Assembly (NCBI GenBank): GCA_964463985.1
Contig: CAYXEK010000008.1
Location: forward strand, 5,275 to 69,274
Reading direction: 5' to 3'
Length of the DNA: 64,000 nucleotides
DNA from: JAXGPF01 sp964463985
Lineage (GTDB): Bacteria; Verrucomicrobiota; Kiritimatiellia; JAAZAB01
Numbering within the stretch: the stretch's first letter is position 1; every line of letters begins with the position of its first letter. The translations under genes and the position numbers were made by a program. The notes beneath the pieces were generated by a model. That model was given only the letters and a program-made list of their open reading frames with translations, was not told where the DNA came from and made no database searches. Of the stretch, positions 9,296 through 18,107 are shown in pieces.

Positions 9296-9459
9296 TGGAG
9301 GGCGGGGCTGGGCCGAGCCGTTTTTGATGCGCTGGGATGCCCGGCAGGCTCACCGCAGGTTCGCCCTCCAGGGAATGGGATGACGGATATGCGGCAGGCT
9401 CACCGCAGGTTCGCCCTCCAGGTGACCATCTGATGGAGGGCGAAGCTGAGCTGAGCCGG
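9296..9459. repeat. Cluster of four copies of the TGGAGGG inverted/direct repeat
   Basis: Between the GH78 and GH20 genes lie four copies of one unit. Copies 9342-9372 and 9392-9422 are identical over 31 nt in the same orientation. Copies 9296-9320 (TGGAGGGCGGGGCTGGGCCG..., followed by five T) and 9434-9459 (TGGAGGGCGAAGCTGAGC...) are in the opposite orientation. Paired copies could fold into hairpins and might end transcription. A fifth, partial copy is at 1-23. Confidence 0.75.
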
Positions 9460-9503
9460 TCTTGCCGGTGAATTGTCAGCAATTAAAAAATAATGGAGAC
9501 AAG

Positions 9504-11273
9504 GTGACGACTCAATCGCATTTTACGCCGAAATATGCCGTGGCTGCTGAAGGATTTGTGCCGCTGAACGGACGGCGGGTAACAGTGATGTCTGGTTCCA
9601 GTTCCGCCGCCGCGGAGGCGCAACGCCTGGCCGTACGGCTGAAAAATGATTTTGGCATCAATGCCGGCGCCGCAAAAAAAGCCGGCAAAAACCTGACGAT
9701 ACGATTGAATCTGCGCGCCGACCTTTCCGCCGTGAATTCCGATCCGGAAGGTTTTGTCTTGCGCGTTGATCATGGCGGCATTCGGCTGGAAGCCGCCGGC
9801 GCCGCCGGGCTCTACTACGGCGTTGACGACCTGATCCGGCGGCTGGAACATCGTGCCGGCGGCTGGGCGCTGGCCTGCGGGGAATGGCATGACTGGCCGG
9901 ACTCCGGCTGGCGCGCCTTCATGATTGATCCGGCGCGCAAGTTCGTTCCCATGCCGCGGCTTTTACGGATTCTGGACTGGATGGCGGAAAGCCGGATGAA
10001 TGTGCTGCACGTGCATTTTACCGATAACGAGCAATTCACCATCGAACTGCCGCGGCATCCGCTGGTGAACCGCCGCATGTATAATTTTCAATGCTGCGGC
10101 CCGATTACCGTGCATCCCCATTCCTTCGGGGAAGTTGCGCGGGTGGAACGGGAATATGCCGGGGTTTACAGCCATGCCGACATCCGCGCGCTGGTGCGCT
10201 ATGCCGCTGACCGCCATATCCAGGTCGTCCCGGAAATGGAATTCCCCAGCCATTGCATTCCCATCCTTAAAACATATCCCGAGTTGATGTGCGATACCGG
10301 TGTGGCGCCAAGTTCCAACAGCGGCAAACGCCCGTCGGAATCAATCATGTGCATCGGCAATCCTAAAACCTATAAATTGTTCAATGAAATCATTGACACC
10401 GTCGCGCCGCTATTTCCGGCGCCTTACCTGCACATCGGCGCGGACGAGATTGATTGTCCCATCATTCCCCTGGCCAAGCGATCCTGGGATCGTTGTTCCG
10501 TCTGCGGTGCAATGATGCGGCGGCATGGATATCGGAACGTGCATGCGCTGTTTTACGGCGCCCTGCGGCGCGTGCGGCGCATGCTTGCCGCACACGGCAA
10601 ACGCATGATCATGTGGAATGATTACATTGACATCGCCCGGCCGGTGGATTTGCCGCGGGACATCATCATGCAATTCTGGCGGATTGCCGACAAGGCCTGG
10701 CCGATCGGGCCGCGGCATGGGTGCAGTTACGCCAAGTTCGCCCGGGCCGGGTTTGACGTGATTAATTCGCATTATCCCGAGGCCTACCTGGATGGGTTCA
10801 TGGCCGATGCGCGCCTGGCGAACTGGCGGCCGGACCGGCGGCCGCCGCTGCCCGCCGGCCTGCGGCGGAAAGCGCTGGGAGGGACGATGTGCGCCTGGGG
10901 GTGGCATGATTATTATGCCTATGCCATGCCGCCCGCCCTGGCCTTCTGGGGCGCCCGTCTATGGCGGCATGCGCCGGTGAAAAATTTCCCGGAATTCGCG
11001 CGCAGCCTGGCGCGGCATATTTTCGGTCCGGCCGCGCCGCCGGCATTGGCGGAGGTATTTGACGGGTTGGGGTCGGTTATCCCGCCGTTGCAGGAACGGG
11101 CGCCGCGCGTATTTGCCAGGGACGAAGCGACGTTGCCGGGCCGGCGCGCCTGGAATCGCGCCCGGTATCGCGCCATGCTGAAGGCGATGGATGCGGCGCT
11201 GGCCGATGCCGGAGTGTGTAATCGCGATGTGCTGCGGGAATTGCGGTCAAGTTTGGCGGAACTGGCGGTATGA
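9504..11273 (+). CDS. GH20-like beta-N-acetylhexosaminidase
   Basis: A 589-residue protein of the glycoside hydrolase 20 type, which removes terminal GlcNAc or GalNAc by substrate-assisted catalysis. The N-terminal alpha/beta domain (about 5-115; EGFVLRVDHGGIRLEAAG) is the GH20b fold. The barrel starts at SGWRAFMIDPARKFVPM and includes MNVLHVHFTDNEQFTIELP. The catalytic pair is HIGADEID, with D314 and E315. Trp-rich CAWGWHDYYA near the C-terminal side resembles the substrate pocket. No signal peptide is seen, so it is predicted to be intracellular. The start is a GTG at 9504, with GGAG 6-7 nt upstream; the nearby ATG at 9493 is out of frame. The AraC gene follows after 63 nt and may control this locus. 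Confidence 0.85.
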   Translation: MTTQSHFTPKYAVAAEGFVPLNGRRVTVMSGSSSAAAEAQRLAVRLKNDFGINAGAAKKAGKNLTIRLNLRADLSAVNSDPEGFVLRVDHGGIRLEAAGAAGLYYGVDDLIRRLEHRAGGWALACGEWHDWPDSGWRAFMIDPARKFVPMPRLLRILDWMAESRMNVLHVHFTDNEQFTIELPRHPLVNRRMYNFQCCGPITVHPHSFGEVARVEREYAGVYSHADIRALVRYAADRHIQVVPEMEFPSHCIPILKTYPELMCDTGVAPSSNSGKRPSESIMCIGNPKTYKLFNEIIDTVAPLFPAPYLHIGADEIDCPIIPLAKRSWDRCSVCGAMMRRHGYRNVHALFYGALRRVRRMLAAHGKRMIMWNDYIDIARPVDLPRDIIMQFWRIADKAWPIGPRHGCSYAKFARAGFDVINSHYPEAYLDGFMADARLANWRPDRRPPLPAGLRRKALGGTMCAWGWHDYYAYAMPPALAFWGARLWRHAPVKNFPEFARSLARHIFGPAAPPALAEVFDGLGSVIPPLQERAPRVFARDEATLPGRRAWNRARYRAMLKAMDAALADAGVCNRDVLRELRSSLAELAV

Positions 11274-11336
11274 TAGGGCGCGCATAAAATGCGTCCGGCC
11301 GCGCTGGACTTTCACGGCGGCGGCAGGGGAGGAGCC

Positions 11337-12341
11337 ATGCGGCGACAAAAGAAAAACCATTCCGGCACGGTCCGGCAGGGCGATTTGGCGCGCCTGGCAT
11401 TGCGCCTGGTGGAGCCGTCGCGGCACAATACCGGCTTGACATTTCCGGCCATGGATTTGCCGCGGGGAATCCGCGTGTTTGTCCGCACCCGGATTGGTTA
11501 CGGCGCCGAGGCGGCGCCGAACTTGAACATGGTCAAGCATGTCCTGATTGTGAATCTGCGCGGCGAGGGCGAAGTCATTCTGGACGGCGTGGCAATGAAA
11601 TTTCATCCGGGCGAATCCCTGGTGATCCGCCCGGACCAGTTTCATCACTATGCGAAGTCCCATCAGGCCGCGCTGGTCTGGCTCTTTATCGGTTTTGATT
11701 TGCGGGAAAGCATGCTGGCGTCGTTTGCGCAACATGGCCCTTTGCCGCTGCAACGGGCGGACTGGGAATACTTGCGCCGGATTCTGGCAGATTACCTGGA
11801 TGTGTTCAACGATGCCAATGGCATCGAGCCGGGATTCGCCGCGGTCTTGAGCAGCGGACGTGTGACGGTGATGTTATGGCTGTTGCTGATGAGCCTGGCG
11901 GAGCGCCAGCGGCGGTTATATATCGGGGAGAGCGCGGGGGAGGGCAATCTCGGCGATCTGACCCTGGTGAAAAAAGCGCAGGCTTACCTTTTGGAGCATT
12001 TAAACCAGCCGATACGAATCCATGATATGGCCCGGCATGCGGGGGTGTCGCCCACGCGCTTGTGCCAGGTCTTCCAATCCGCCGTGGGCCGGTCATTGGG
12101 ACGGACCATCCGGCAGTCGCGCGTCAACCGCGCGGCCATGCTGCTGGTTGAATCCGATTTGGAGGTGAAGGAAGTCGCCAATGCCTGCGGGTTTTCTTCC
12201 GTATCGGCATTCTGCCGCACTTTTCACCGCATTGTGGGCATGCCGCCCCGGCGGTACCGGGAATTGCGGCGCCCGCCGCCTGGCCCGGACCGGGCCATCC
12301 AGCCGAAAAAACGCGCCCGCGCCGAGGAGCGCGCAAAATAA
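11337..12341 (+). CDS. AraC-family transcriptional regulator
   Basis: A 334-residue regulator. The N-terminal part (about 45-150) is a cupin-like ligand-sensing domain (VKHVLIVNLRGEGEVILDG...GESLVIRPDQFHHY). The C-terminal part (about 215-320) has the two helix-turn-helix motifs of AraC proteins: IRIHDMARHAGVSPTRLCQ and VKEVANACGFSSVSAFCRTF, followed by the family end VGMPPRRYR. I chose the ATG at 11337 because of the strong GGGGAGGAG site upstream; an in-frame ATG at 11289 has none. It lies downstream of GH20 and upstream of a beta-helix gene, so local control of the glycan genes is likely. The ligand is unknown. The tail is basic (KKRARAEERAK). Confidence 0.9.
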   Translation: MRRQKKNHSGTVRQGDLARLALRLVEPSRHNTGLTFPAMDLPRGIRVFVRTRIGYGAEAAPNLNMVKHVLIVNLRGEGEVILDGVAMKFHPGESLVIRPDQFHHYAKSHQAALVWLFIGFDLRESMLASFAQHGPLPLQRADWEYLRRILADYLDVFNDANGIEPGFAAVLSSGRVTVMLWLLLMSLAERQRRLYIGESAGEGNLGDLTLVKKAQAYLLEHLNQPIRIHDMARHAGVSPTRLCQVFQSAVGRSLGRTIRQSRVNRAAMLLVESDLEVKEVANACGFSSVSAFCRTFHRIVGMPPRRYRELRRPPPGPDRAIQPKKRARAEERAK

Positions 12342-12578
12342 TTGCCCGATCATGCCATCCCCGCGCCATACGGGGGAGCATTGCCTGCCCCGGATGCGGG
12401 TTCCCAACAGTTGTTCCCATCTGTCCGAGTTCAGGTTTTGCGTGCCCCGGGCGCTTAATATTTGTCAACATTTAATGCTTTTTTGCACATGATAAAACAT
12501 TGTGTTCGTCAAGCGCAAAAGCCATAATGCCTTAAAAAGAAATCTGCCGCGCGGTTTTGCCGTGGAAGGAAGTGGTTT

Positions 12579-14384
12579 ATGCATGCAGCATTGGTGAAAT
12601 TGTCCTGCCGGGCGATTTGTTCCCGCGCCTGCCGGAGCGCAGTGCTGGCGGGCAGTATGGCGCTGGCTGTATCGAGCGCATTTGCGCAACGCACTTTACA
12701 TGTGGCGCCGGACGGGACGCATGACAGCGCCGGGTTTTTCCCGGATTGGTCCGGCGCGTCCACCAGCATCCAGGCGGCGGTGAATCTGGCAACCAACGGC
12801 GACGTGGTGCTGGTCACCAATTATCCCAGTCCGTATTTGTTGAACAGCAATATTGTTGTCGCCAGTTCCATTACATTGCGAAGTTACCATGATGGAGCGG
12901 CCGATCCGGCCAATACCATTCTGGACGGACAGGGGCAGGTGCGTTGCCTGTATTTAAGCAGCCCGAGCGCCCTGGTGGCTGGTTTTACCCTGACCAACGG
13001 CACCGGCCTGGGCAATGGCGGTTTGACCCACGGCGGCGGCGCGTTGATTGCCGCCGGCATCCTGTCCAACTGCATCGTGGCCGGCAATATCGCCGATGCT
13101 CGCGGCGGCGGCGTATATGCCAGCGGCGTCCAGTCCCTGATTACGGATTGCCTGGTGGACGGCAATATCCAGACCAACAGCGTTTCCGCGGCCGCCAATA
13201 ACGGCGGCGGCGGAGTTTATCTGATTAACAGCGCGCGATTGCGGCGCAGCCGCATCACCGGCAACCGTTCCCTTTACCAGCGTTATTACAACGGCGGCGG
13301 TGGGGTTTTCCTGTACAGCCTCGGCGAAATCACCGATTGCCTGGTCAGCAATAACATAGCCGATGTCATGGGCGGCGGTGTGTTATTGCATAGTTATGCG
13401 GCCGGGCAGGCGGTGCGCGGCAATGTCATTGCCGCCAACATGGTGACGAACAGGGTCTATTTAAGCGGCGCCTACACCTACGGCGGAGGCTTGGCGGTCT
13501 ATATGCCGGCCAGCAACAGCCTGATTGCCGATTGCGAGGTTGCCGGGAATACCAGCTTTGCCTACACCGGCGGGATATGCTTGTTCCATTCAACTTTGCA
13601 GGGGTGTATTGTCTCCAACTGCCAGGTGCGCGGCAACACGGCCGTGCTTTGCGGCGGGGGCATCGGCATGAATTCCCCCGTCGGCAAAGGTTTGACCAAT
13701 TACCATTTGGATTTTCAGATATTAAATTCGGAGATCAGCGATAATGCCATGACCGGCGATAACAGCCGCGGCGGCGGCATCTTTGCCAACTATGCCGGCT
13801 TGCGGGTTGACGGGTGCATCGTCCGCAGCAATCAAGCTTACAGTTATGGCGGTATTTATTATGTCGGGCCCAACACCAATTCGCCTTACACGGTGCGCAA
13901 TTGTCTGATTGCCGGGAATTCGGCCACCGGCGCTTCGGGGATTGTGGGCGGGTTGCAACCCTTGGAAAACGGCTGGATCGAGAATTGCACCATCGCCGGC
14001 AACCAGGCGGCTTTGCAATACGGCGGCATGTACGCCGGCCCTGGCTCCGCGGTTACCAACACCATCTGCTATTTCAACTCCGCTCCGGCCCATCCGGATT
14101 GGTCGGCCGCCGCCGGCGTCAGCCTGGCATACGACTGTTTTCCAACCAATGATTTTGTTCAATGGCCGACGGTCATAACCAATGCCCCGGTGTTTGTCAA
14201 CACCAACGCCGGCGATTACCGCCTGGCTGGCGGTTCGCCGGGGGTGAACGCCGGGGTAAATCTGCCGTGGATGACGGGAGCCGCGGACTTGGATGGGCGC
14301 CCGCGGCTCGACCGCCTGGCCCGCCAGGTGGACATGGGTTGCTATGAACAGATTCCGCGCGTTACATTCATCAATATCCGGTGA
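12579..14384 (+). CDS. Secreted beta-helix protein, choice-of-anchor-Q-like C-terminus (paralogue 2)
   Basis: A 601-residue exported protein with a signal peptide (about 1-36, ending SSAFAQ) and a mature start RTLHVAPDGTHDSAGFFPDW. A right-handed beta-helix covers about residues 90-530, with coils such as RGGGVYASG and NGGGGVFLYS. The C-terminal block GSPGVNAG ... DLDGRPRLD ... DMGCYE is the anchor-Q-like region. The tail is QIPRVTFINIR, matching the tails of the genes at 2658 and 25670. A GGAAGTGG site precedes the ATG. It has diverged from the other two over its N-terminal half but is clearly the same family. The next gene starts 19 nt downstream. Confidence 0.8.
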   Translation: MHAALVKLSCRAICSRACRSAVLAGSMALAVSSAFAQRTLHVAPDGTHDSAGFFPDWSGASTSIQAAVNLATNGDVVLVTNYPSPYLLNSNIVVASSITLRSYHDGAADPANTILDGQGQVRCLYLSSPSALVAGFTLTNGTGLGNGGLTHGGGALIAAGILSNCIVAGNIADARGGGVYASGVQSLITDCLVDGNIQTNSVSAAANNGGGGVYLINSARLRRSRITGNRSLYQRYYNGGGGVFLYSLGEITDCLVSNNIADVMGGGVLLHSYAAGQAVRGNVIAANMVTNRVYLSGAYTYGGGLAVYMPASNSLIADCEVAGNTSFAYTGGICLFHSTLQGCIVSNCQVRGNTAVLCGGGIGMNSPVGKGLTNYHLDFQILNSEISDNAMTGDNSRGGGIFANYAGLRVDGCIVRSNQAYSYGGIYYVGPNTNSPYTVRNCLIAGNSATGASGIVGGLQPLENGWIENCTIAGNQAALQYGGMYAGPGSAVTNTICYFNSAPAHPDWSAAAGVSLAYDCFPTNDFVQWPTVITNAPVFVNTNAGDYRLAGGSPGVNAGVNLPWMTGAADLDGRPRLDRLARQVDMGCYEQIPRVTFINIR

Positions 14385-14403
14385 ATGCGGCCATGATGGC
14401 GTT

Positions 14404-15816
14404 ATGAATTCAAGATTACATTTGGCGTTGGCGGGCTGCGGCGCGGCGGCGGTGTTTTTATTCCAGCCAATGCCGCGGATTCAGGCCGGCTCAGTGGCAT
14501 TCGATCCCGGCCTGAATTGCATTCATATTGCCGGGTTTCCGGAAGAAGCGCCGGCCACGCTTGACGATATCCTGACGGCGGACCGGGCGAACGGATGGGG
14601 GCGGGCGGCTTATGACGCGGCCGCGGACCTCTACACGGTTAAGGCGTCCCTGCAGATCGGCACCAACGCCGATTGGGGAACTTTTTTCCAGATCGGGCGG
14701 ACCAATCATCCACGCGAGACGCTGATGCTGCACGGCCACCTGACCGTCGCGCCCCCGCGCAACATGGGCCGTATCGTCCATCATTACCAGGATTACGCCG
14801 GCGGGCGTTACGACGGCCGGTTGCGCGTTTCCAACCGCCTGACCCTGGGAATTGAAGGCAATCCCGCTGTCCGCCCGACAGTCAAGGTCGCCTGCGCCGC
14901 TCCCGGCGGGTTTTCAATCCGATTGCTGGCCGACGCGCCGCCGAAAACTGAAAAAGGGCACTGGTATTATGTGCCGATGGGCGAATTGTTCATGTTTCAC
15001 GCTGCCCTCACCGCCGCGGACACCAATTGCCCGTTTGCCGCCGCCTTGCTCCTGTCCCATACCGGCCTGAATTTTAAAATGCGAAACTCGCGCATAGCAT
15101 GGTGGCGCGGCAATCTTTTCGGCGTTTCTTTCGTGGCCACCAGAGGGTTGAACGATGACGATCGAACCGTGACCGGGATGACCTTTGAAAACGGCGGCAG
15201 CGCCGCCGCCCCGTTTGACGCGGTGGATTGCATTTTCAGCAACCTGGAAGTGGCGACCCAGAACCGGGGCGCCACCCGTTGCGTGTTTGAAGGCAACCGC
15301 GTCAATTTCCAGATGCTGCCATCGCAAGCCGGCATTATTTTAACCGATTGTGTCATCGGCCCTCCGGAACAACCTTTGAGGCTGCCGCGCTCCACCCGCG
15401 ACGAGAAATGGCTGCGCCATTACAGCGTGTATAAACAGTCAAGCGATTTGAACCTGGTGAAAAATCCGGGCATAATTGAACGGATCAGCCTGCCGGTGCA
15501 AGTCAGCGATGGACGCGGACGGCCGGTAGTTGGTGCGGCGGTGCTGGTGGATTGTCAGGGTGATGTTGATGACCTTTTTGTCCAGCGTTCGCTGGCGGTA
15601 ACCGGCCCGGACGGCATGACGCCCGATGACGCGCTCGGCCGCGCGCTCCTGATAACCAGGCGCGAGTATCGGCCGACGGACGATCCGGCGAAGCCGGAAA
15701 CTATCGCCCATGTTTATAATCTTACGGTAATGGCGCCGGGACATGCTGTTTACCGCATGACGTTTGACAGCGCCGCTGAAATCCCGCGGCCGTTGATTGT
15801 GGCGTTGCCGGATTAG
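14404..15816 (+). CDS. Exported protein of unknown function with possible beta-helix and carboxypeptidase-like domain
   Basis: A 470-residue protein I do not recognise. It starts with a signal peptide (MNSRLHLALAGCGAAAVFLF..., cut near IQAG). The middle (about 60-360) is rich in short beta strands and Asn/Asp turns (VDCIFSNLEVATQNRGATRC), compatible with an irregular beta-helix. Residues about 385-465 (LPVQVSDGRGRPVVGAAVLV) resemble a carboxypeptidase-regulatory-like or Ig-like domain. The ATG at 14404 was chosen because it begins the signal peptide; the reading frame extends upstream into the previous gene without a better start. It sits 19 nt after the beta-helix gene and is probably co-transcribed with it. 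Confidence 0.65.
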   Translation: MNSRLHLALAGCGAAAVFLFQPMPRIQAGSVAFDPGLNCIHIAGFPEEAPATLDDILTADRANGWGRAAYDAAADLYTVKASLQIGTNADWGTFFQIGRTNHPRETLMLHGHLTVAPPRNMGRIVHHYQDYAGGRYDGRLRVSNRLTLGIEGNPAVRPTVKVACAAPGGFSIRLLADAPPKTEKGHWYYVPMGELFMFHAALTAADTNCPFAAALLLSHTGLNFKMRNSRIAWWRGNLFGVSFVATRGLNDDDRTVTGMTFENGGSAAAPFDAVDCIFSNLEVATQNRGATRCVFEGNRVNFQMLPSQAGIILTDCVIGPPEQPLRLPRSTRDEKWLRHYSVYKQSSDLNLVKNPGIIERISLPVQVSDGRGRPVVGAAVLVDCQGDVDDLFVQRSLAVTGPDGMTPDDALGRALLITRREYRPTDDPAKPETIAHVYNLTVMAPGHAVYRMTFDSAAEIPRPLIVALPD

Positions 15817-15856
15817 CGCCTTATCCGCCCAGTATTGCCATGAAAAACGAAATGTT

Positions 15857-15909
15857 TGGAGCCGGGGCGCCCTCGCCCCGGTTGCCGGCCTGGGGGCAGG
15901 CCGGCTCCA
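15857..15909. repeat. Nested GC-rich hairpins between genes
   Basis: TGGAGCCGG (15857-15865) is the reverse complement of CCGGCTCCA (15901-15909). Inside are two perfect hairpins. CCGGGGCG/CGCCCCGG (15862-15881) has a 4-nt loop, and GCCGGCCTG/CAGGCCGGC (15884-15905) has a loop of four G. The cloverleaf-like element could be a transcription terminator or a mobile palindrome. No T-run follows on the plus strand. Confidence 0.6.
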
Positions 15910-15964
15910 TTTCAGGTTGCGGGCGTCAGCGCCGCGTTGCTGCCTTTCGGAAAAATGTAAACCA

Positions 15965-18091
15965 ATGACAACCTCAACGACATGGAATTATGGCCGCGCC
16001 ATGCGGCGGATCATGGCCGGCATGCATATCCCCGACCTGGATCAGGTTGGCAACGAATATCGCGAAATGGTCGCCGGCGGAAAATGGCCTGCGCCCATGT
16101 CGCGGTTGAATGCGAAGACGCTGATCAGCGCCATTAAAAAGGCCGGATTCCAGGCATTCTGGTTTTACAGCAAAGGCGGGTATGGCAATGCGTTTTACCC
16201 GACCGGGGCCGGCCACATGCTCTCAACCCTGCACGGACGCGATATTTTCGGGGAATTGTGCGAGACTTGTCTGGCAGAGGGAATAGCGCCGCTGGCGATT
16301 TACGAGTCAAGCGACCGCCGGATTTGCGCTGAGCGCCCGGAGTGGACGCACACGGCCGATCCGGACGGAAAGCAACCCGTTGATGCCTGTGTTTTCAGCC
16401 CTTACGGGAATTATGTCCTGGCACAAATGCGGGAGATTCTGGAACACTATCCCGTGAAGGCTTACTATCTCGACGCGCTGGGTTGCGCCATGAAAGGCGA
16501 ATGGTTATGTCCGGCCTGCCGCCGCGAATTCGAGGAACGGTTTGGAATGGATTTTCCCGGTTTAAGCCGGTTGACCCATGAACAGCACACGGCTTTGATC
16601 CGGTTCAGAATTGAAAAACTCAGGGATTTCACCGAAAAGGCGCGCGCTCTGGCAAAATCCATCCGGCCGGATGTTGCATTTACCTATAATTACATCGGTT
16701 CGCCCTCGGCCTGCGACTTTGTGACTTGCGATCTCTTTGCCCATGAAAGCGGCAGCCTTGCCTTGAACACGGGATTGCGCCGCAATGCCGCGTTAAGCCT
16801 GCACCCGCCCGGGGAAGTCCTGCTGGATTCGGTAACCCAATCCATGCGTGTCAAGGGGCGGGATGGCTATGCCGCCGAGGTATGGGCCGCGCGCTCTTTG
16901 AATGTGGCGGTCTGCGGGTCTTTGGTGATGGATGCTTCCGGGGCTGCGCCTGCGGATGAAATGGCACTGGCTGCGGAATTGTGCCGCGAACAGACCGCAT
17001 TCGAGCCTTGGCTGGAAGGCATGCGGCCGGTTTTTCAAGTCGGCATTTTGAACAGCCATAATTCGCGCCGTTACCGCCCGCCGCTGGCTTTTTCCAAAAA
17101 CGCTGTTGTCAACCAATCGGCGTTGAATGTTGCTCCGCCGCATGCCGACGAATTTGCAGGCTGGGCATCGGCGGCCGGGGCAGCGCATGTTTTCTGGAAT
17201 TATGTTGATGAATTACAGCTGGATGCGGGTAAATTCCCGGAATTGGATGTTCTGGTATTGCCCGGCGTATCCTGTTTAAGCGACGCCCAATCTGAAGCCG
17301 TCATGGAATTCGTCCGCGCCGGCGGAGTGTTGCTGGCCAGCGGCGACGTTTCGCTCTTTGATGAAACCGGCCGGCGCCGGCCGAATTTCCGTTTGGCGCA
17401 ATTATTAGGGGTGGATTTGGCCGATGACTGGCGCCCCGATTATGCTTTTTACCTCGACGGTGCGGGCGCCCCGCTGCAATGGAACATGGGGCAATGGCCG
17501 GTGGCGCCAAGAACGGGCGCGCGCGTTGCCGCGCAGGCCGCCCGGACCCCGTCGTTTGGATTGACCATGATGTCGCCCTTGCCGCCGTTCCTGCCGGCCA
17601 TGGTTGAGCATTCCTATGGCAAGGGACGTTGTGTTTACTTCGCCGGCATGCCGGGCCTGCAATTTGCGCGCGGCGGCATGGCGGCCGACAAAGCATTTCT
17701 GACCCGGGCATTGCTGCAGGCAGTTGGCGACAAAATGCCGCTGGCGGTGGAAGGGGCCGGTTTGGTTGATGCTTATGCCCATATTCAACCGGATCAAAGG
17801 CGATTGATTGTCAATCTGGTCAACATGCCGGCCGGCGCCAGCCGGACATTGAAGCGCGATTGCTTTGAGGATATTGACAAATTTGCGCCGGTTTGCGGGA
17901 TGGCGGTGCGTTTCAGGAAATCGGCCGGCGCTTTGCCCGCGCGGATTTATCTCGCTCCTGGCCGGCAGATTCCAGAGGTGATGGAGGATGAGGACGGCAT
18001 TGTGGCGACGGTGCCTCGCTTTACGGTTCATGCCGCTTTGGTTGCGGAATATGACAAGGGAATAGAATGCCTGGTGAGCAGGCGTTGTTGA
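15965..18091 (+). CDS. GHL6/GH42-like putative glycoside hydrolase
   Basis: A 708-residue putative family-A hydrolase. Residues about 30-330 form a TIM barrel like the hypothetical glycosyl hydrolase 6 family, with VKAYYLDALGC and a CPACRREFEERFG segment that is common in that family. Residues about 390-580 look like a beta-galactosidase trimerisation (GATase-like) domain: ELDVLVLPGVSCLSDAQSEAVMEFVRAGGVLLASG. A small beta domain closes the protein. The ATG at 15965 starts a sequence without a signal peptide (MTTSTTWNYGRAMRRIM), so a cytoplasmic location is predicted. The frame extends upstream, but that part would read through the hairpin element at 15857. The next gene is 16 nt downstream. 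The substrate cannot be told from sequence. Confidence 0.7.
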   Translation: MTTSTTWNYGRAMRRIMAGMHIPDLDQVGNEYREMVAGGKWPAPMSRLNAKTLISAIKKAGFQAFWFYSKGGYGNAFYPTGAGHMLSTLHGRDIFGELCETCLAEGIAPLAIYESSDRRICAERPEWTHTADPDGKQPVDACVFSPYGNYVLAQMREILEHYPVKAYYLDALGCAMKGEWLCPACRREFEERFGMDFPGLSRLTHEQHTALIRFRIEKLRDFTEKARALAKSIRPDVAFTYNYIGSPSACDFVTCDLFAHESGSLALNTGLRRNAALSLHPPGEVLLDSVTQSMRVKGRDGYAAEVWAARSLNVAVCGSLVMDASGAAPADEMALAAELCREQTAFEPWLEGMRPVFQVGILNSHNSRRYRPPLAFSKNAVVNQSALNVAPPHADEFAGWASAAGAAHVFWNYVDELQLDAGKFPELDVLVLPGVSCLSDAQSEAVMEFVRAGGVLLASGDVSLFDETGRRRPNFRLAQLLGVDLADDWRPDYAFYLDGAGAPLQWNMGQWPVAPRTGARVAAQAARTPSFGLTMMSPLPPFLPAMVEHSYGKGRCVYFAGMPGLQFARGGMAADKAFLTRALLQAVGDKMPLAVEGAGLVDAYAHIQPDQRRLIVNLVNMPAGASRTLKRDCFEDIDKFAPVCGMAVRFRKSAGALPARIYLAPGRQIPEVMEDEDGIVATVPRFTVHAALVAEYDKGIECLVSRRC

Positions 18092-18107
18092 ATGGAAAGA
18101 GGTCAAA

